This document shows, one piece after another, positions 45,306-54,708 of a stretch of DNA of 64,000 bases. This DNA is from CAWAPS01 sp963783945 (GTDB lineage: Bacteria; Actinomycetota; Acidimicrobiia; Acidimicrobiales; Palsa-688), in contig CAWAPS010000024.1 in NCBI GenBank assembly GCA_963783945.1, positions 248,001 through 312,000 on the forward strand. Reading direction: 5' to 3'. The position numbers and the translations under genes are program-made. The notes beneath the pieces are model-generated. The model was given only the letters and a program-made list of their open reading frames with translations. It was not told the origin of the DNA and did not search any database. Numbering within the stretch: the stretch's first letter is position 1; every line of letters begins with the position of its first letter.

Positions 45306-46286
45306 ATGGTTTCGACCGGAGACCTCCCTGAGGAAGCGGCCGTTCGCTCGTTGGTCGTCGAGGCATACGAGCGATATCTCGACCTCGACGAAGGCGACGT
45401 CGCCGACTACATACCGGCGCTGGCCGGTGCTCGGGCCGACCTCTTCGGCATCTGCGTCGCCAGCACGCGGGGTACGACTTTTGCCGTCGGCGACGCCGAT
45501 CACCCATTTTCCATTCAGAGCATCTCCAAGATCTTTACCTTCGCCCTGGTTTGCGAAGCGATGGGATATCGAGAAGCCCGGACCAGGCTCGGAGTCAACA
45601 GCACGGGGATGCCGTTCAACTCGGTCATGGCGATCGAGCTCAACCGGGATCGCACGAGCAATCCCATGGTCAACGGCGGCGCCATCGCCGCCACCAGTCT
45701 GGTCCCCGGAGGGACGGCCGAAGAAAAGTTCGAATTCATCGTCGAGGGACTGAGCCGATTCGCCGGTCATCAGCTGGTCCTGGACGAGGGCGTGTACGAG
45801 TCGGAGGCCGAGACCAATTTCCGCAACCGAGGCATCGCCCACCTTCTCGACAGCTACGGGCGCATGTACTTCGATCCCGATGTAGCCACTGACGTTTACA
45901 CCCGCCAGTGCTCGCTTACCGTGACCGCACGGGATCTCGCCATCATGGCGGCCACCCTCGCGGACGGCGGGGTCAACCCGATAACCGGCGAGCGGGTGAT
46001 AAGCGCGAATAACTGCAAACGGGTCCTGGCCGTCCTGGCCACGGCTGGCCTATACGAGCGTTCGGGGGACTGGCTGTTCGAGGTCGGGCTGCCGGGCAAG
46101 AGCGGGGTGAGCGGCGGCCTGGTGACGGTGTCCCCGGGCAAGGGAGGGCTCGGAACATTTTCCCCACCGCTGGACGAAGCCGGCAACAGCGTCCGCGGCC
46201 AGCGGGTGACCCAGTTCCTGTCAGATCGGTTGGGTCTGAACCTGTTTGCGTCCGCTCCTCGGGTCGGACCCCTGCCTGGTCCCTGA
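45306..46286 (+). CDS. glsA: Glutaminase A
   Basis: Serine-dependent beta-lactamase-fold glutaminase, 326 aa (family about 308). The catalytic Ser-x-x-Lys is in IQSISKIF. FNSVMAIELN, TSNPMVNGGAIA and LPGKSGVSGGL supply the substrate pocket. It hydrolyses glutamine to glutamate and ammonia. I choose ATG 45306 because GGGAG lies 11 bp upstream; an ATG at 45264 would add 14 residues. Single gene. Confidence 0.94.
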   Translation: MVSTGDLPEEAAVRSLVVEAYERYLDLDEGDVADYIPALAGARADLFGICVASTRGTTFAVGDADHPFSIQSISKIFTFALVCEAMGYREARTRLGVNSTGMPFNSVMAIELNRDRTSNPMVNGGAIAATSLVPGGTAEEKFEFIVEGLSRFAGHQLVLDEGVYESEAETNFRNRGIAHLLDSYGRMYFDPDVATDVYTRQCSLTVTARDLAIMAATLADGGVNPITGERVISANNCKRVLAVLATAGLYERSGDWLFEVGLPGKSGVSGGLVTVSPGKGGLGTFSPPLDEAGNSVRGQRVTQFLSDRLGLNLFASAPRVGPLPGP

Positions 46287-46353
46287 TCGGCTCAGATGAC
46301 GAGCGGCCCGGAAAGGGTGAGTCGCACACCCGCCCGGCCCACACCTGTTCCCC

Positions 46354-46836
46354 TCACCGCGACAGACGGGCGGCGGCCCGGGCGAGGGCCGTGACCGAGA
46401 GAACCAACAGCAGACCCTCCACGACCAAGCTTACCGTCCCGAGGGTGTAACCCCAGTTGCCTATATCCCCGGAGTCACCCGGCAATCCAACACTTCGGGA
46501 CAGTATGTATGCGATCGCCGGGCCGGCCGAAATGCCGACACCGAGAACCCATCCAAGTAACTGCTGTCGGGCAAGGAGCAAAGCGGCTATGCCCGCCACG
46601 ATCTCGACCACGTAGTAGCCCACCGCGATCCACGCCGGGGACTGGTCGCCCAGGAATCCGCCTTGATCCTGGATATGGATGAGCCCGACCGCGAGACACA
46701 GCATCGAACCGATGAAGCAAATCGCGAGAGGGGTGGAGTCGGCGTTGGCCGAGAGTCGTTCGAGCACCATCGGTGCGGCGCGTCGAGGGGTGGGCGCGAC
46801 GCGCAACCTCTTCGGGGGCGCGATGGGTTGGGCCAT
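46354..46836 (-). CDS. Hypothetical four-TM membrane protein
   Basis: 160 aa with a basic Pro/Arg-rich N terminus and four hydrophobic segments (LAICFIGSMLCLAVGLIHI, AVGYYVVEIVAGIAALLLA, LGWVLGVGISAGPAIAYIL, LVVEGLLLVLSVTALARAA). No family named with confidence; it resembles small actinobacterial DUF membrane proteins. It is divergent from the oxidoreductase at 46996. Confidence 0.75.
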   Translation of the reverse strand: MAQPIAPPKRLRVAPTPRRAAPMVLERLSANADSTPLAICFIGSMLCLAVGLIHIQDQGGFLGDQSPAWIAVGYYVVEIVAGIAALLLARQQLLGWVLGVGISAGPAIAYILSRSVGLPGDSGDIGNWGYTLGTVSLVVEGLLLVLSVTALARAAARLSR

Positions 46837-46995
46837 GAAAGTGCTCTCCTGTCCGCTAGATCTGGTTCTACCTACGAAGGCCCCCGGCCCGCGGATGGGC
46901 CAATTTCAGGAATTCGTTCGGTCGTGGCCGCGGTTGCCGAGCCCATGCGGGGGAGCCGTCGGAAGATCCCGGATCGAAGCGGCGTTGGACCCGTC

Positions 46996-48048
46996 ATGAG
47001 CTGGTCGACCCCTCTTTCCGTGCTGGACCTGTGCCCCGTGCCCACCGGTGTGACGACCGGGGAGGCGTTGCACCGGAGCCTGGACCTGGCGGCGAAAGTC
47101 GAAGCCTGGGGCTACGAGCGCTACTGGGTGGCCGAGCACCACAACATGCCGGGCATAGCCAGCTCAGTGCCATCGGTTCTAGTCGGCCAAGTGGCCGCCG
47201 CCACCACCACGCTCAGGGTCGGATCGGGTGGCGTCATGCTTCCCAACCATCCTCCGCTCGTCGTCGCCGAGCAGTTCGGGATGCTCGAAGCGTTGTATCC
47301 CGGCCGGATCGACCTTGGCATCGGACGGGCGCCGGGCACGGATCAGGTGACGGCGCTGGCCTTGCGCCGCAGCGTGGAAGCGCTCTCCGCCGACGACTTT
47401 CCCGAGCAGCTGGGTGCGCTACTGGGTTTTTTCGCGGGGGTGTTTCCCGAAGGACACCCCTATAGGCGGGTCAGGGCCATACCGGCAGAAGGCAACCAGC
47501 CGGCCATCTGGCTGCTTGGGTCCAGCGGGTACAGCGCCCAGGTGGCGGGACTGCTCGGTTTGCCCTTCGCTTTCGCCCACCACTTCAGCTCCGTCAATAC
47601 CGAGCCGGCCCTGGCCCTCTACCGCAAGGCGTTCCGGCCGTCCGACGTGTTGAACGAGCCGTACTGCCTGGTCGGCGTGGGCGTGGTGTGCGCTGATGAC
47701 ACCGAGCGGGCCCACTGGTTGCACGGGTCCTCGCGACTTTCGATGCTGCGACTCAGAACCGGACAACCGTCGACACTGCCGAGCCCGGACGAGGCGGCGA
47801 AGTATCCCTATACCGGCGCCGATCGGGCTCTGATGGCGCAGGGAACCGGCTCGCACGTGGTTGGCGACCCAGCCACCGTGTTGGCTCAACTGGGTCACCT
47901 GGTGGACCGCACCGGCGCGGACGAGTTGATGATCACCACGAGCGCGTACGCCCATGAAGATCGGCTCCGCAGCTACGAATTGCTGGCCGAGGCGACCGGG
48001 CTCGGTATCCGCCACCCCGCATCACCCTCCACCCCAAGTCGGGTGTGA
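46996..48048 (+). CDS. LLM-class flavin-dependent oxidoreductase
   Basis: Luciferase-like monooxygenase family protein (350 aa). STPLSVLDLCPVPTG and WVAEHHNMPGIASSVPSVLVG are the family N-terminal signature. GGVMLPNHPPLVVAEQFG and LGIGRAPGTDQ form the flavin site. This matches the FMN-using MsnO8/YhbW-like group more than the F420 group. The ATG at 46996 removes a non-homologous extension that reads back into the upstream promoter gap. Confidence 0.9.
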   Translation: MSWSTPLSVLDLCPVPTGVTTGEALHRSLDLAAKVEAWGYERYWVAEHHNMPGIASSVPSVLVGQVAAATTTLRVGSGGVMLPNHPPLVVAEQFGMLEALYPGRIDLGIGRAPGTDQVTALALRRSVEALSADDFPEQLGALLGFFAGVFPEGHPYRRVRAIPAEGNQPAIWLLGSSGYSAQVAGLLGLPFAFAHHFSSVNTEPALALYRKAFRPSDVLNEPYCLVGVGVVCADDTERAHWLHGSSRLSMLRLRTGQPSTLPSPDEAAKYPYTGADRALMAQGTGSHVVGDPATVLAQLGHLVDRTGADELMITTSAYAHEDRLRSYELLAEATGLGIRHPASPSTPSRV

Positions 48049-48212
48049 TCACGCCCCGGCCGGGCAAACCGTCTCAACCCCATCACAGAAAACCCGGGCC
48101 AGGCTCGCCTGCATTGCGCCTCACGTCCACGCGCCACGCGTTTATCCCGGTTTCTGTTCCAACAAGCCGACGTGCTAGCAATAGAGGTATCCACCGGGAA
48201 AGAGAGGGACGG

Positions 48213-48929
48213 ATGCCCACAACGGCAGAGCTAAGCACACGCGATGGAGACATGGCGCTCTACGACGCCGAACCGCAGGGGACGGCCAAGGCGGCCGTTA
48301 TCGTCATCCAGGAAGCCTTTGGCGTCAACGGGCACATCGAGGACGTGACTCGGCGATTTGCGGCCGAGGGCTACCGGGCGGTCTCTCCCCATCTGTTTCA
48401 CCGCACCGGCGATGTCGTGTTGGGTTATGACGAGCTGGACAAAGTCATGCCTCATTTCGGTGCAGTGACCGATTCCGGTTTGACCAACGATCTCGACGCC
48501 ACTCTCGGCTACCTGTCGGCGTCCGGCTTCGACTCCAGCCAGGTGGGCATCGTGGGGTTTTGCATGGGTGGGAGCGTCGCTTTCTACGCGGCAGTGCGCT
48601 ATCCACTGGGCGCAGCCGTCACTTACTACGGGGGCGGTATCGCGAGCGGCCGGTTCGGCAGCGGGTCGCAGATCGAGATGGCCCCCATGCTCCAGGCGCC
48701 GTGGTTGGGACTCTACGGCGACAGCGACTCGACCATTCCGGTCGAGGAGGTCGAAGCTCTGAAACAGGCCGCCTCTGCTTCGTCGGTGCCGACCGAAGTA
48801 GTCCGCTACTCCGAAGCCGACCACGGTTTCCACTGCGACGCCCGCGAGTCCTATCACAAGTCGTCGGCCGAGGACGCGTGGCAGCGCACTCTCGCGTGGT
48901 TCGACCGTCATCTGGTGAAGAAGGGCTGA
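48213..48929 (+). CDS. Dienelactone hydrolase family protein
   Basis: Alpha/beta-hydrolase of 238 aa. The nucleophile elbow is GFCMGGSVAFY (Cys nucleophile, typical of dienelactone hydrolase). The catalytic Asp and His lie in GDSDSTIP and DHGFHCDARESYH. AVIVIQEAFGVNGHIEDVTRRFA is the family N terminus. The usual substrate is a carboxymethylenebutenolide, but many relatives act on other esters. The SD GAGAGGG precedes the ATG. Confidence 0.92.
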   Translation: MPTTAELSTRDGDMALYDAEPQGTAKAAVIVIQEAFGVNGHIEDVTRRFAAEGYRAVSPHLFHRTGDVVLGYDELDKVMPHFGAVTDSGLTNDLDATLGYLSASGFDSSQVGIVGFCMGGSVAFYAAVRYPLGAAVTYYGGGIASGRFGSGSQIEMAPMLQAPWLGLYGDSDSTIPVEEVEALKQAASASSVPTEVVRYSEADHGFHCDARESYHKSSAEDAWQRTLAWFDRHLVKKG

Positions 48930-48960
48930 CTCCCGGCACCCTCCTGCCACCAGTGCCACA

Positions 48961-49332
48961 ATGGACGGCATGGAACCGTCAGGGGTACATCACGTGTCGA
49001 TCAACGTAGAGGGCGTCGATGAAGCACTCGAGTTCTACGTGGACGTGCTCGGCCTGAAGGTCCGATCGGACCGGCCCGATTTCGGGGTCGGGGGCGCCTG
49101 GCTGGACGCGGGTGGGCAACAGGTCCATCTGATCGAGGGTAAACCGCCAGCCGATCAAGGTCAGCATTTCGCCCTTGCGTTTCCCGACCTACGCCTCCTC
49201 GTGCAGGAATTGCGAGAGCAAGGACGCGACGTGAGCGAGCCGGCGGTGATAGGCACGAGCCTTCAGTCGTTCATAATGGACCCGGCAGGCAATCGGGTCG
49301 AGTTGCATCAACCCGGGGCAGTGCGAGGCTGA
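48961..49332 (+). CDS. VOC-family (glyoxalase-like) protein
   Basis: 123 aa. GVHHVSINVEGVDEALEFYVDVLGLKV supplies the N-terminal His ligand. QSFIMDPAGNRVELHQP supplies the C-terminal Glu. It sits 31 bp after the dienelactone hydrolase, so may be in its operon. Function unknown; unlike the VOC protein at 34270 in sequence. Confidence 0.87.
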   Translation: MDGMEPSGVHHVSINVEGVDEALEFYVDVLGLKVRSDRPDFGVGGAWLDAGGQQVHLIEGKPPADQGQHFALAFPDLRLLVQELREQGRDVSEPAVIGTSLQSFIMDPAGNRVELHQPGAVRG

Positions 49333-49351
49333 CGCCCACGAACTGATCCTC

Positions 49352-50170
49352 GTGAGTCCAAAGCGGAGAATCGCCTACCTGGTGGGCTTGGTGGTGATCG
49401 TCTGCATCGGGCTGCTCTTCATCCTGGCGGCCATCGGCGCTATCGCCAACGCCGCCGGCTCCTCCAGCGCTCGAGCCCGTTCCGGCACGAGCGTCGGAGG
49501 GGACGTCGCCCTGGCCGTGGTGAGCGCCATCATCGTCGCCGGGTGCGTCGGGTGGTCGATCCACCTGGAGCATCGCCTCCGGGGCAAGCATCCTGTGGCC
49601 GCGGCCTACCAACCCGCCCGCCGGTACCGGGGACCGGTACCTCGTGCCGTCCGCCGGCGGGGTCGTTACGGACCTGGTGTCGTGGCGTTCCAGACCGCAG
49701 TCCTCACCCTGGTCTTCATCGGCCTCGTCATCGGGGTATTGGTCGTCCACGGAGAGGCGGCGAGATCGGCCGACGTCCAGGCCCACGGGATCCCCGCCAC
49801 TGGGACCGTCGTCAGCGTCCACAATCACACCCATCACGGCAAAAGCTCGACGTGGTACACGTCCGATGTCGAGGTCACGATCTCGCCGCCCGTCCTTGGC
49901 CGGTCGACCACGGTCGTGCGCTACCCGGGCCAGTACCTCCTACCGCCGGGAACACCGGTCCCTGTTCTTGTGGATCGGCATGATCCCGGTTACGCCGAGT
50001 TCCCGGGATCGCCGGACACCAAGGACTCGGACTGGATCGTCCTGGCGGTGTTTGCCACAATCGCCGGCGGGTTCGTCGCGCTGCTGGCCATCCACGCGGT
50101 CCGCCTCCTGCGCCACCGCCGCTCGGTGCTGCGCCCGGGTGGGCCGGCTGCTCCCGCCAGCCTTCCGTAG
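49352..50170 (+). CDS. DUF3592-type membrane protein
   Basis: 272 aa with four hydrophobic segments (residues about 8-30, 48-65, 110-130 and 230-250). Between TM3 and TM4 is an extracytoplasmic DUF3592-like beta domain (HGIPATGTVVSVHNHTHHG, PPGTPVPVLVDRHDPGYAEFPG). These domains are widespread in actinobacterial membrane proteins and have no known activity. GTG start 19 bp after the VOC gene. Confidence 0.82.
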   Translation: MSPKRRIAYLVGLVVIVCIGLLFILAAIGAIANAAGSSSARARSGTSVGGDVALAVVSAIIVAGCVGWSIHLEHRLRGKHPVAAAYQPARRYRGPVPRAVRRRGRYGPGVVAFQTAVLTLVFIGLVIGVLVVHGEAARSADVQAHGIPATGTVVSVHNHTHHGKSSTWYTSDVEVTISPPVLGRSTTVVRYPGQYLLPPGTPVPVLVDRHDPGYAEFPGSPDTKDSDWIVLAVFATIAGGFVALLAIHAVRLLRHRRSVLRPGGPAAPASLP

Positions 50171-50257
50171 CTCCCGAGCCGGGATCGGGGCCACAGGGTT
50201 CGCGCTCGCTCCCGGGTTGTGGCTGGTACTCCGGCCGCCTCGGCCAGGACGCCGGGC

Positions 50258-52078
50258 TCAGGCGACGGTTACGAGGTCACCGATGGCCAGGTCGTTGAAG
50301 GCCGTCTCTGCCGTCGGGACCGGCAGTTCGACGCAACCCAGGCTCTGGGGCCATCCATACGAGCCTCGGTAGAAGCCGTGCACCGCGTCTCCGCCGTTGA
50401 AGTAGTTGATCCAATAGACCGGGTCGTGGTAGTACGACCCATCGGGGTTGAACCCGCTCATGTAGTTGAAGCTGAACCGCAGGTAGATCGGATAAGTGCC
50501 AACCGCGGTCGGCCGGTCCGGGATACCAGTGTTGGCGGGCGAGGTGAGGACGACGGAGCCGTTCTGCCAGAGAGTGAGCGTCTCAGGCAGGGCCTGGGTA
50601 ACGTACACATACGAGTAGGGGTTCGGGTCAAGCTGGTCGGCCGCCGCCGCGTGCAGCAGGGCGTTCCACGTCGAGGTATCGGCGATCTGAGCGACCGACT
50701 CGGTGTCCGTCTGGTAGGCGTTGTACGTGCCCTGCGCCGACTCGAAGGCCATGAGGGCGCCCTGAACGAGTTCGTTGGGGGTGCCAACCGTCCACTGGCT
50801 TTGCAGAGTGGCGGGCGTCGACGCCCACCGCCAGGTGAACTTCCCGGCGGGGGGATGGGACATGGACGCCACTTCGGCGGTGAAGGTCTTGGGCATGGTT
50901 ACGCCCGCAGCAGGCACAAAATTGAGCGGGAGGTACCGCAGCTGGGCCAGAATCTGCTCCAGGCGCACCATCGAGCCGGGCGCCACGGAGAAGCTGTAGC
51001 TGGTCGCCGTCGAAATGGTGCTCGGAGCAGTTGCCGCCGCCGACGTGGCGCCCACGGCGGTGACCGGGCGGCCAAAGCTGACGGTAACCGCGGCGCCTGG
51101 TCCGAAGCCGAATCCTTGTGGGGTGAACACGAGCGCGTCCGGCGCCGGCTCGCTCCACGAGCCCGGGACGTTCGGCGTGATCGTCGGCCGGTTTGCCCCA
51201 AGCGCTTTGGCCACCGGTTGGTCGAATGTGAGGCTGATACGCCCATTGGAGGTGGCGGTCGCGGTGCCCGGGGCCGGATCAGCGAGCGCGACCGGCTCGC
51301 CGTCGGCGGGAGGGTTGAAGTACGTGACCAGACTGGGGCGCAAGGGCAGCTTCTCCCATGGGAGGGGGGCGGCGACGATCTGCAGTGAACCGGCTGCGAT
51401 GCGCGGCGGCACGGCGAGGACAGCGATACCGGAAGGCCGGGACAGGCGGACGAGCTGCGTCGGTTGCCCGACCAAGTGATAGGCGACGACGCTCACCGGG
51501 TGGTTGAAGGCCACGGGTACCTGCCCGGGGCGGGACGTCACGGCGACCTTGACCGATGGTGCCGCGGCGGGAGCCCGTACTGTCGCGGTAGTCGATTTGC
51601 CCGAACCGAGCAGCCATTTGAGCCAGGAAGGCGGGGCGACCCTGGCGGTTATGGTTACCGCCTCGTTCTGGGCCAGCTTAGAAGAGGGCACCACTCCCCC
51701 GTCCTCGCGGACGAGCGCCACAGGACGGCCCGAGCTGGTGGCGGTGAGCCCGGACAGGTGGGCCCCCAGACCGCTCAGGTTCACGTCGAACAGGTCCTGA
51801 TCCGATGAGGCCACAGACACGTGGGGCCGGCCCATGACCAGAATGAGCACCGCGGCCACGCCCGCCAGCACGATGAGCACCCCGGCGCCCGACGCCGCCC
51901 GGACCGTCCAGCGCCGAAGCCGGTCTTTTGGCGGCTGGGAGCCGGCATCCACCGCTTGTTTGTCGGATGCTTGATTGTCGGACTGATTGTCGGATTTCTT
52001 GGCCCTATGAGTCCCTCTCGCCGCCTGGTACTTGCCTCTCTTCGCCAAATGGATCCCTCTTGAGGCTCGGGGACTCAT
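50258..52078 (-). CDS. L,D-transpeptidase (YkuD) with Ig-like domains
   Basis: Cell-wall cross-linking enzyme (606 aa). A short basic N terminus and one TM helix (GAGVLIVLAGVAAVLILVMG) lead to a long extracytoplasmic region with Ig-like folds (FDQPVAKALGANRPTITPNVPG). The C-terminal catalytic motif is HGFYRGSYGWPQSLGCVELP, with His and nucleophilic Cys. Catalysis makes 3-3 peptidoglycan links. The ATG at 52078 is chosen because AAGGTGG lies 9 bp upstream; an ATG at 52210 would cross this leader. Organisation resembles LdtMt2 but with a longer stalk. Confidence 0.9.
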   Translation of the reverse strand: MSPRASRGIHLAKRGKYQAARGTHRAKKSDNQSDNQASDKQAVDAGSQPPKDRLRRWTVRAASGAGVLIVLAGVAAVLILVMGRPHVSVASSDQDLFDVNLSGLGAHLSGLTATSSGRPVALVREDGGVVPSSKLAQNEAVTITARVAPPSWLKWLLGSGKSTTATVRAPAAAPSVKVAVTSRPGQVPVAFNHPVSVVAYHLVGQPTQLVRLSRPSGIAVLAVPPRIAAGSLQIVAAPLPWEKLPLRPSLVTYFNPPADGEPVALADPAPGTATATSNGRISLTFDQPVAKALGANRPTITPNVPGSWSEPAPDALVFTPQGFGFGPGAAVTVSFGRPVTAVGATSAAATAPSTISTATSYSFSVAPGSMVRLEQILAQLRYLPLNFVPAAGVTMPKTFTAEVASMSHPPAGKFTWRWASTPATLQSQWTVGTPNELVQGALMAFESAQGTYNAYQTDTESVAQIADTSTWNALLHAAAADQLDPNPYSYVYVTQALPETLTLWQNGSVVLTSPANTGIPDRPTAVGTYPIYLRFSFNYMSGFNPDGSYYHDPVYWINYFNGGDAVHGFYRGSYGWPQSLGCVELPVPTAETAFNDLAIGDLVTVA

Positions 52079-52200
52079 GTGCTTACCACCTTCGGTTTCT
52101 GCTTGGGGCGCCTGTCTGCCCCGACTTCGCTCGGTCGGGCTCCCAGAGCCTAGGTTGCGACCCATTCCATCCGGTGGCATACCGTTGGGGGGTTTTGTTT
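52079..52200 (-). other. Structured 5' leader candidate before the L,D-transpeptidase
   Basis: The 120-nt minus-strand leader has a hairpin CCGAC...GTCGG with a purine-rich loop (52119-52137) and a GGCGCC-centred palindrome. The sequence differs from the consensus of the ydaO c-di-AMP riboswitch that often precedes cell-wall enzymes in actinomycetes, so no class is assigned. Confidence 0.3.
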
Positions 52201-52223
52201 CCAGCTCCAACGGCGCGGCGTTT

Positions 52224-53450
52224 TCACACGACGGCGAAGCTGCCCGAGCCCTTTATGCCGATGGTCGTCGCCTTCTCGTCGCCCAGTTGATAAGCGTGCA
52301 TCGGGCCCTGTGAACCAGAGAAAAACACGATGGATCCGTCCGGAGTCCATTTCGCGGTAGGGGGGGAACGGCCGACGGGAACCAGGCTGTCGGCTACGAG
52401 GGTTACCTGCCACGTCGTCGTGTCGACGATGGCAAGCTCGGCGGCGGGGTGGTGCCGGTCAAGCTCGGCTACGAAGACCGCCAGCTGGCTTCCGTCGGGA
52501 GACAGGGCCCCACCCGAGAGGTAGCCGGCATGTCCAGGCAGCGGAGCAATTACCCGGTCTGCCTGGGTGGGCGGGGCGTCGGTGTCGCTGACGTGAAGGG
52601 GACATTCTCCGCTGGCCTCGCAACCCGATGCGGCCAACCACGCCACGTCGGTACCGTCGTCTCCAAGGACGGCATCCGCATGGCCGAGGGTCTCGCCGAG
52701 CAGGACGGGGCTCCCGGGCCCGGCGGCCCAACTACGCAACGCGCCTCCCGGCCCGGTGGTCAGGAACTGGGCAACCGGCTGATAGCCGGCAGGAAACTGC
52801 CAGACAGGCGCGGCCGGCGGGTCGGCACTACCGAGGTTCACGAACTCGGCGCTCACGGTCCCCAACGTGGCGGTGCGCTCGACCCCAACCAGATCGGGCC
52901 ACACCATCGGAAATACCCGTTCGGCCGGGACGAGCGGGCTCGGAGCGCCGTGGTACGGCGCCGCGAGGAAATAGGCCATCCCGCCGCTCACGAAGGCCAC
53001 CCCACCTGACGCCGACAAAGGAGGCCCGGTCGGAGTGGTGAGCAGGTAGCGACCGCGGCGACCGTCGAGGGGCATGACCGTCAGCCCGTCGTGTCCGCCG
53101 TAGACGACGGTGTAGGCCTCCAGGAATGGTGGAGCCACAACCGATCCCGGGTCGCTGAGGCCGACTCGGGTCAGTCCAGGAACGGAGGCTAAGACGGCGA
53201 TGACCGCGGCGGCCCCCACCACCGCAAGCACGAGCACGGCCCGCCGACGTAGCCGAGGCGGGCGACTGCCCGCCCGTCTCGGACCCGCCGAGCGCGGCAT
53301 GCCAGGTGCGCGAACTTCCGGTTGCTCGACGATCGGCTGGGAATCGCCCAAGCTCGATCTGCAGTTCGGGCAGCGAGCAGCCCATTCGGATACAGCAGCC
53401 CCGCAGTTGGTGCAGCGGACCACGACATCAGTGTGACCAGTTCCTGTCAC
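52224..53450 (-). CDS. Zinc-ribbon, single-TM, beta-propeller-like protein
   Basis: 408 aa. The N-terminal zinc ribbon has CTNCGAAVSEWAARCPNC (two CxxC pairs). A TM helix (AVLVLAVVGAAAVIAVLASV) follows. The extracytoplasmic part has repeated beta blades, ending with a TolB/WD40-like section (SPDGSQLAVFVAELD, TPDGSIVFFSG). The function is unknown. A GTG start (TGTGHTDVVVRC) is used. It precedes the transpeptidase on the same strand. Confidence 0.8.
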   Translation of the reverse strand: MTGTGHTDVVVRCTNCGAAVSEWAARCPNCRSSLGDSQPIVEQPEVRAPGMPRSAGPRRAGSRPPRLRRRAVLVLAVVGAAAVIAVLASVPGLTRVGLSDPGSVVAPPFLEAYTVVYGGHDGLTVMPLDGRRGRYLLTTPTGPPLSASGGVAFVSGGMAYFLAAPYHGAPSPLVPAERVFPMVWPDLVGVERTATLGTVSAEFVNLGSADPPAAPVWQFPAGYQPVAQFLTTGPGGALRSWAAGPGSPVLLGETLGHADAVLGDDGTDVAWLAASGCEASGECPLHVSDTDAPPTQADRVIAPLPGHAGYLSGGALSPDGSQLAVFVAELDRHHPAAELAIVDTTTWQVTLVADSLVPVGRSPPTAKWTPDGSIVFFSGSQGPMHAYQLGDEKATTIGIKGSGSFAVV

Positions 53451-53490
53451 TTAGCGGTGGCAGGAAGCGACAACCCCGGCCAGGAGGCGG

Positions 53491-54708
53491 TCAGGCGGTG
53501 GCCAGGGCTCTCGGATCGGTGCAGACAGAGCCGCCAGCCGGCGCCAGCTGCGCCGCGATCGGCTCTGGCCGCCCGAGGGCGCCGGTATCCAGGAGGTCGA
53601 CCGCAATTCCGAGCAGGCCGGCTTTGGTAAGGAGGGCGTCTACGACGTCGTCGACTGCACCGGGCTCGTCCGGGTCGGTTGCCGCTTGGAGTCCGTCCCC
53701 CCCGGTGGTAACCCGGCCGGGACGGGCGAAGTCGTGTTCGACCCAGATGCGTTCCGCCCCTTTCGCCTCGACTGCCCGCCAGGTTGCGTTCAGGCCCCAA
53801 GCGACCTCCTCGGCGGTCCCGGCCCGGTGCAGGTCGGCGAGGCTGCCGTCCTGCCGGCTGACGTGCCATGCGGCCAGGGCCTGCTGGGCCAGCCCGTCGA
53901 CCGTGGCCGTTCTGGTCCAGTCCCGGCGCATTTCGGCGACGACGCGCGAGGCGTGGCGAGAGCTCCGGCGAAATGCCGCGAGCCGTCTCCTGCCGCCGAT
54001 GACGACGAGAGGCAGGTCCCCTCGGCCCTCGACACAATCGTCGAGGAGCGTGTCCGCTTCCAGTCCGGTGGTCCTCGGCCGGGTGGACCCCAGTGCGGCG
54101 CGGTAGGGCTGTCGGGGCACCAGGTCGACTTCAGACATCTCGCGCCCCCGGCCCTCGAGGATCCGCGGATGCCGGCCGAGCACGATGACCCGGTACGCCG
54201 GGTAGCGACGAAGGGCGTACTCGAGGTCTCGGGTGGCGAACGTCCGGTCGACCACGGCCCGATCCCGCGGGCCGAAAGGAAGCGTGATGATAGCCAGGTC
54301 ATGGCGGCTCACGAACAGGGCCAGGCCGCGTCCGCTCGGTCGGCCTTCGGCGGCGGCCACCGCCCGGGCCAGGCGATGATCCAGCACGGGGAGCGCCGGC
54401 CCGTGATCCGGCTCCGCAGGGAGGCGCCGTCGGGCCCGGTCGGCTAGCTGGCGCAGGCGGGCGACATCGAGCACCGACATCGCAGGCGCCGGACCGGTGG
54501 CAAGCAGGAGCGACACGGCGGGACCGGGAGCGGCCGATCTCAGGGCGCGCAGCGTCAGCCAGTCGAGTTGGCGGACCGCGGCATTGATTTCAGCCCGCAG
54601 ATCGGCCTCTTCGTCGGCCCGCGAGCGGTGCTGCTCTCGCAGGTGCCACTCCACCTCCGTACGGAACTCGAAGATCAGCGGGCAAACGGGACAGTGGTAT
54701 ACGGCCAT
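53491..54708 (-). CDS. C2H2 zinc finger fused to an eRF1/Balon-like protein (baeRF family)
   Basis: 405 aa. The N-terminal zinc finger is C6-x2-C9-x12-H22-x4-H27. The rest matches the bacterial eRF1/Pelota-like (baeRF) family by its pattern: VSLLLATGPAPA, GRGLALFVSRHDLAII, a middle domain with YRVIVLGRHPRILEGRG, and a C-terminal domain VDDVVDALLTKAGLLGIAVDLLD. Balon and mycobacterial Rv2629, members of this broad group, bind the ribosomal A site in dormancy. No GGQ motif is seen, so peptide release is unlikely. Ribosome association in stress is inferred. The SD CCGGAGG is seen at the start. Confidence 0.68.
   Translation of the reverse strand: MAVYHCPVCPLIFEFRTEVEWHLREQHRSRADEEADLRAEINAAVRQLDWLTLRALRSAAPGPAVSLLLATGPAPAMSVLDVARLRQLADRARRRLPAEPDHGPALPVLDHRLARAVAAAEGRPSGRGLALFVSRHDLAIITLPFGPRDRAVVDRTFATRDLEYALRRYPAYRVIVLGRHPRILEGRGREMSEVDLVPRQPYRAALGSTRPRTTGLEADTLLDDCVEGRGDLPLVVIGGRRRLAAFRRSSRHASRVVAEMRRDWTRTATVDGLAQQALAAWHVSRQDGSLADLHRAGTAEEVAWGLNATWRAVEAKGAERIWVEHDFARPGRVTTGGDGLQAATDPDEPGAVDDVVDALLTKAGLLGIAVDLLDTGALGRPEPIAAQLAPAGGSVCTDPRALATA

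Noticed and set aside
52079..52200. ydaO c-di-AMP riboswitch
   Set aside because: Position is suggestive but the conserved motif blocks are not seen.
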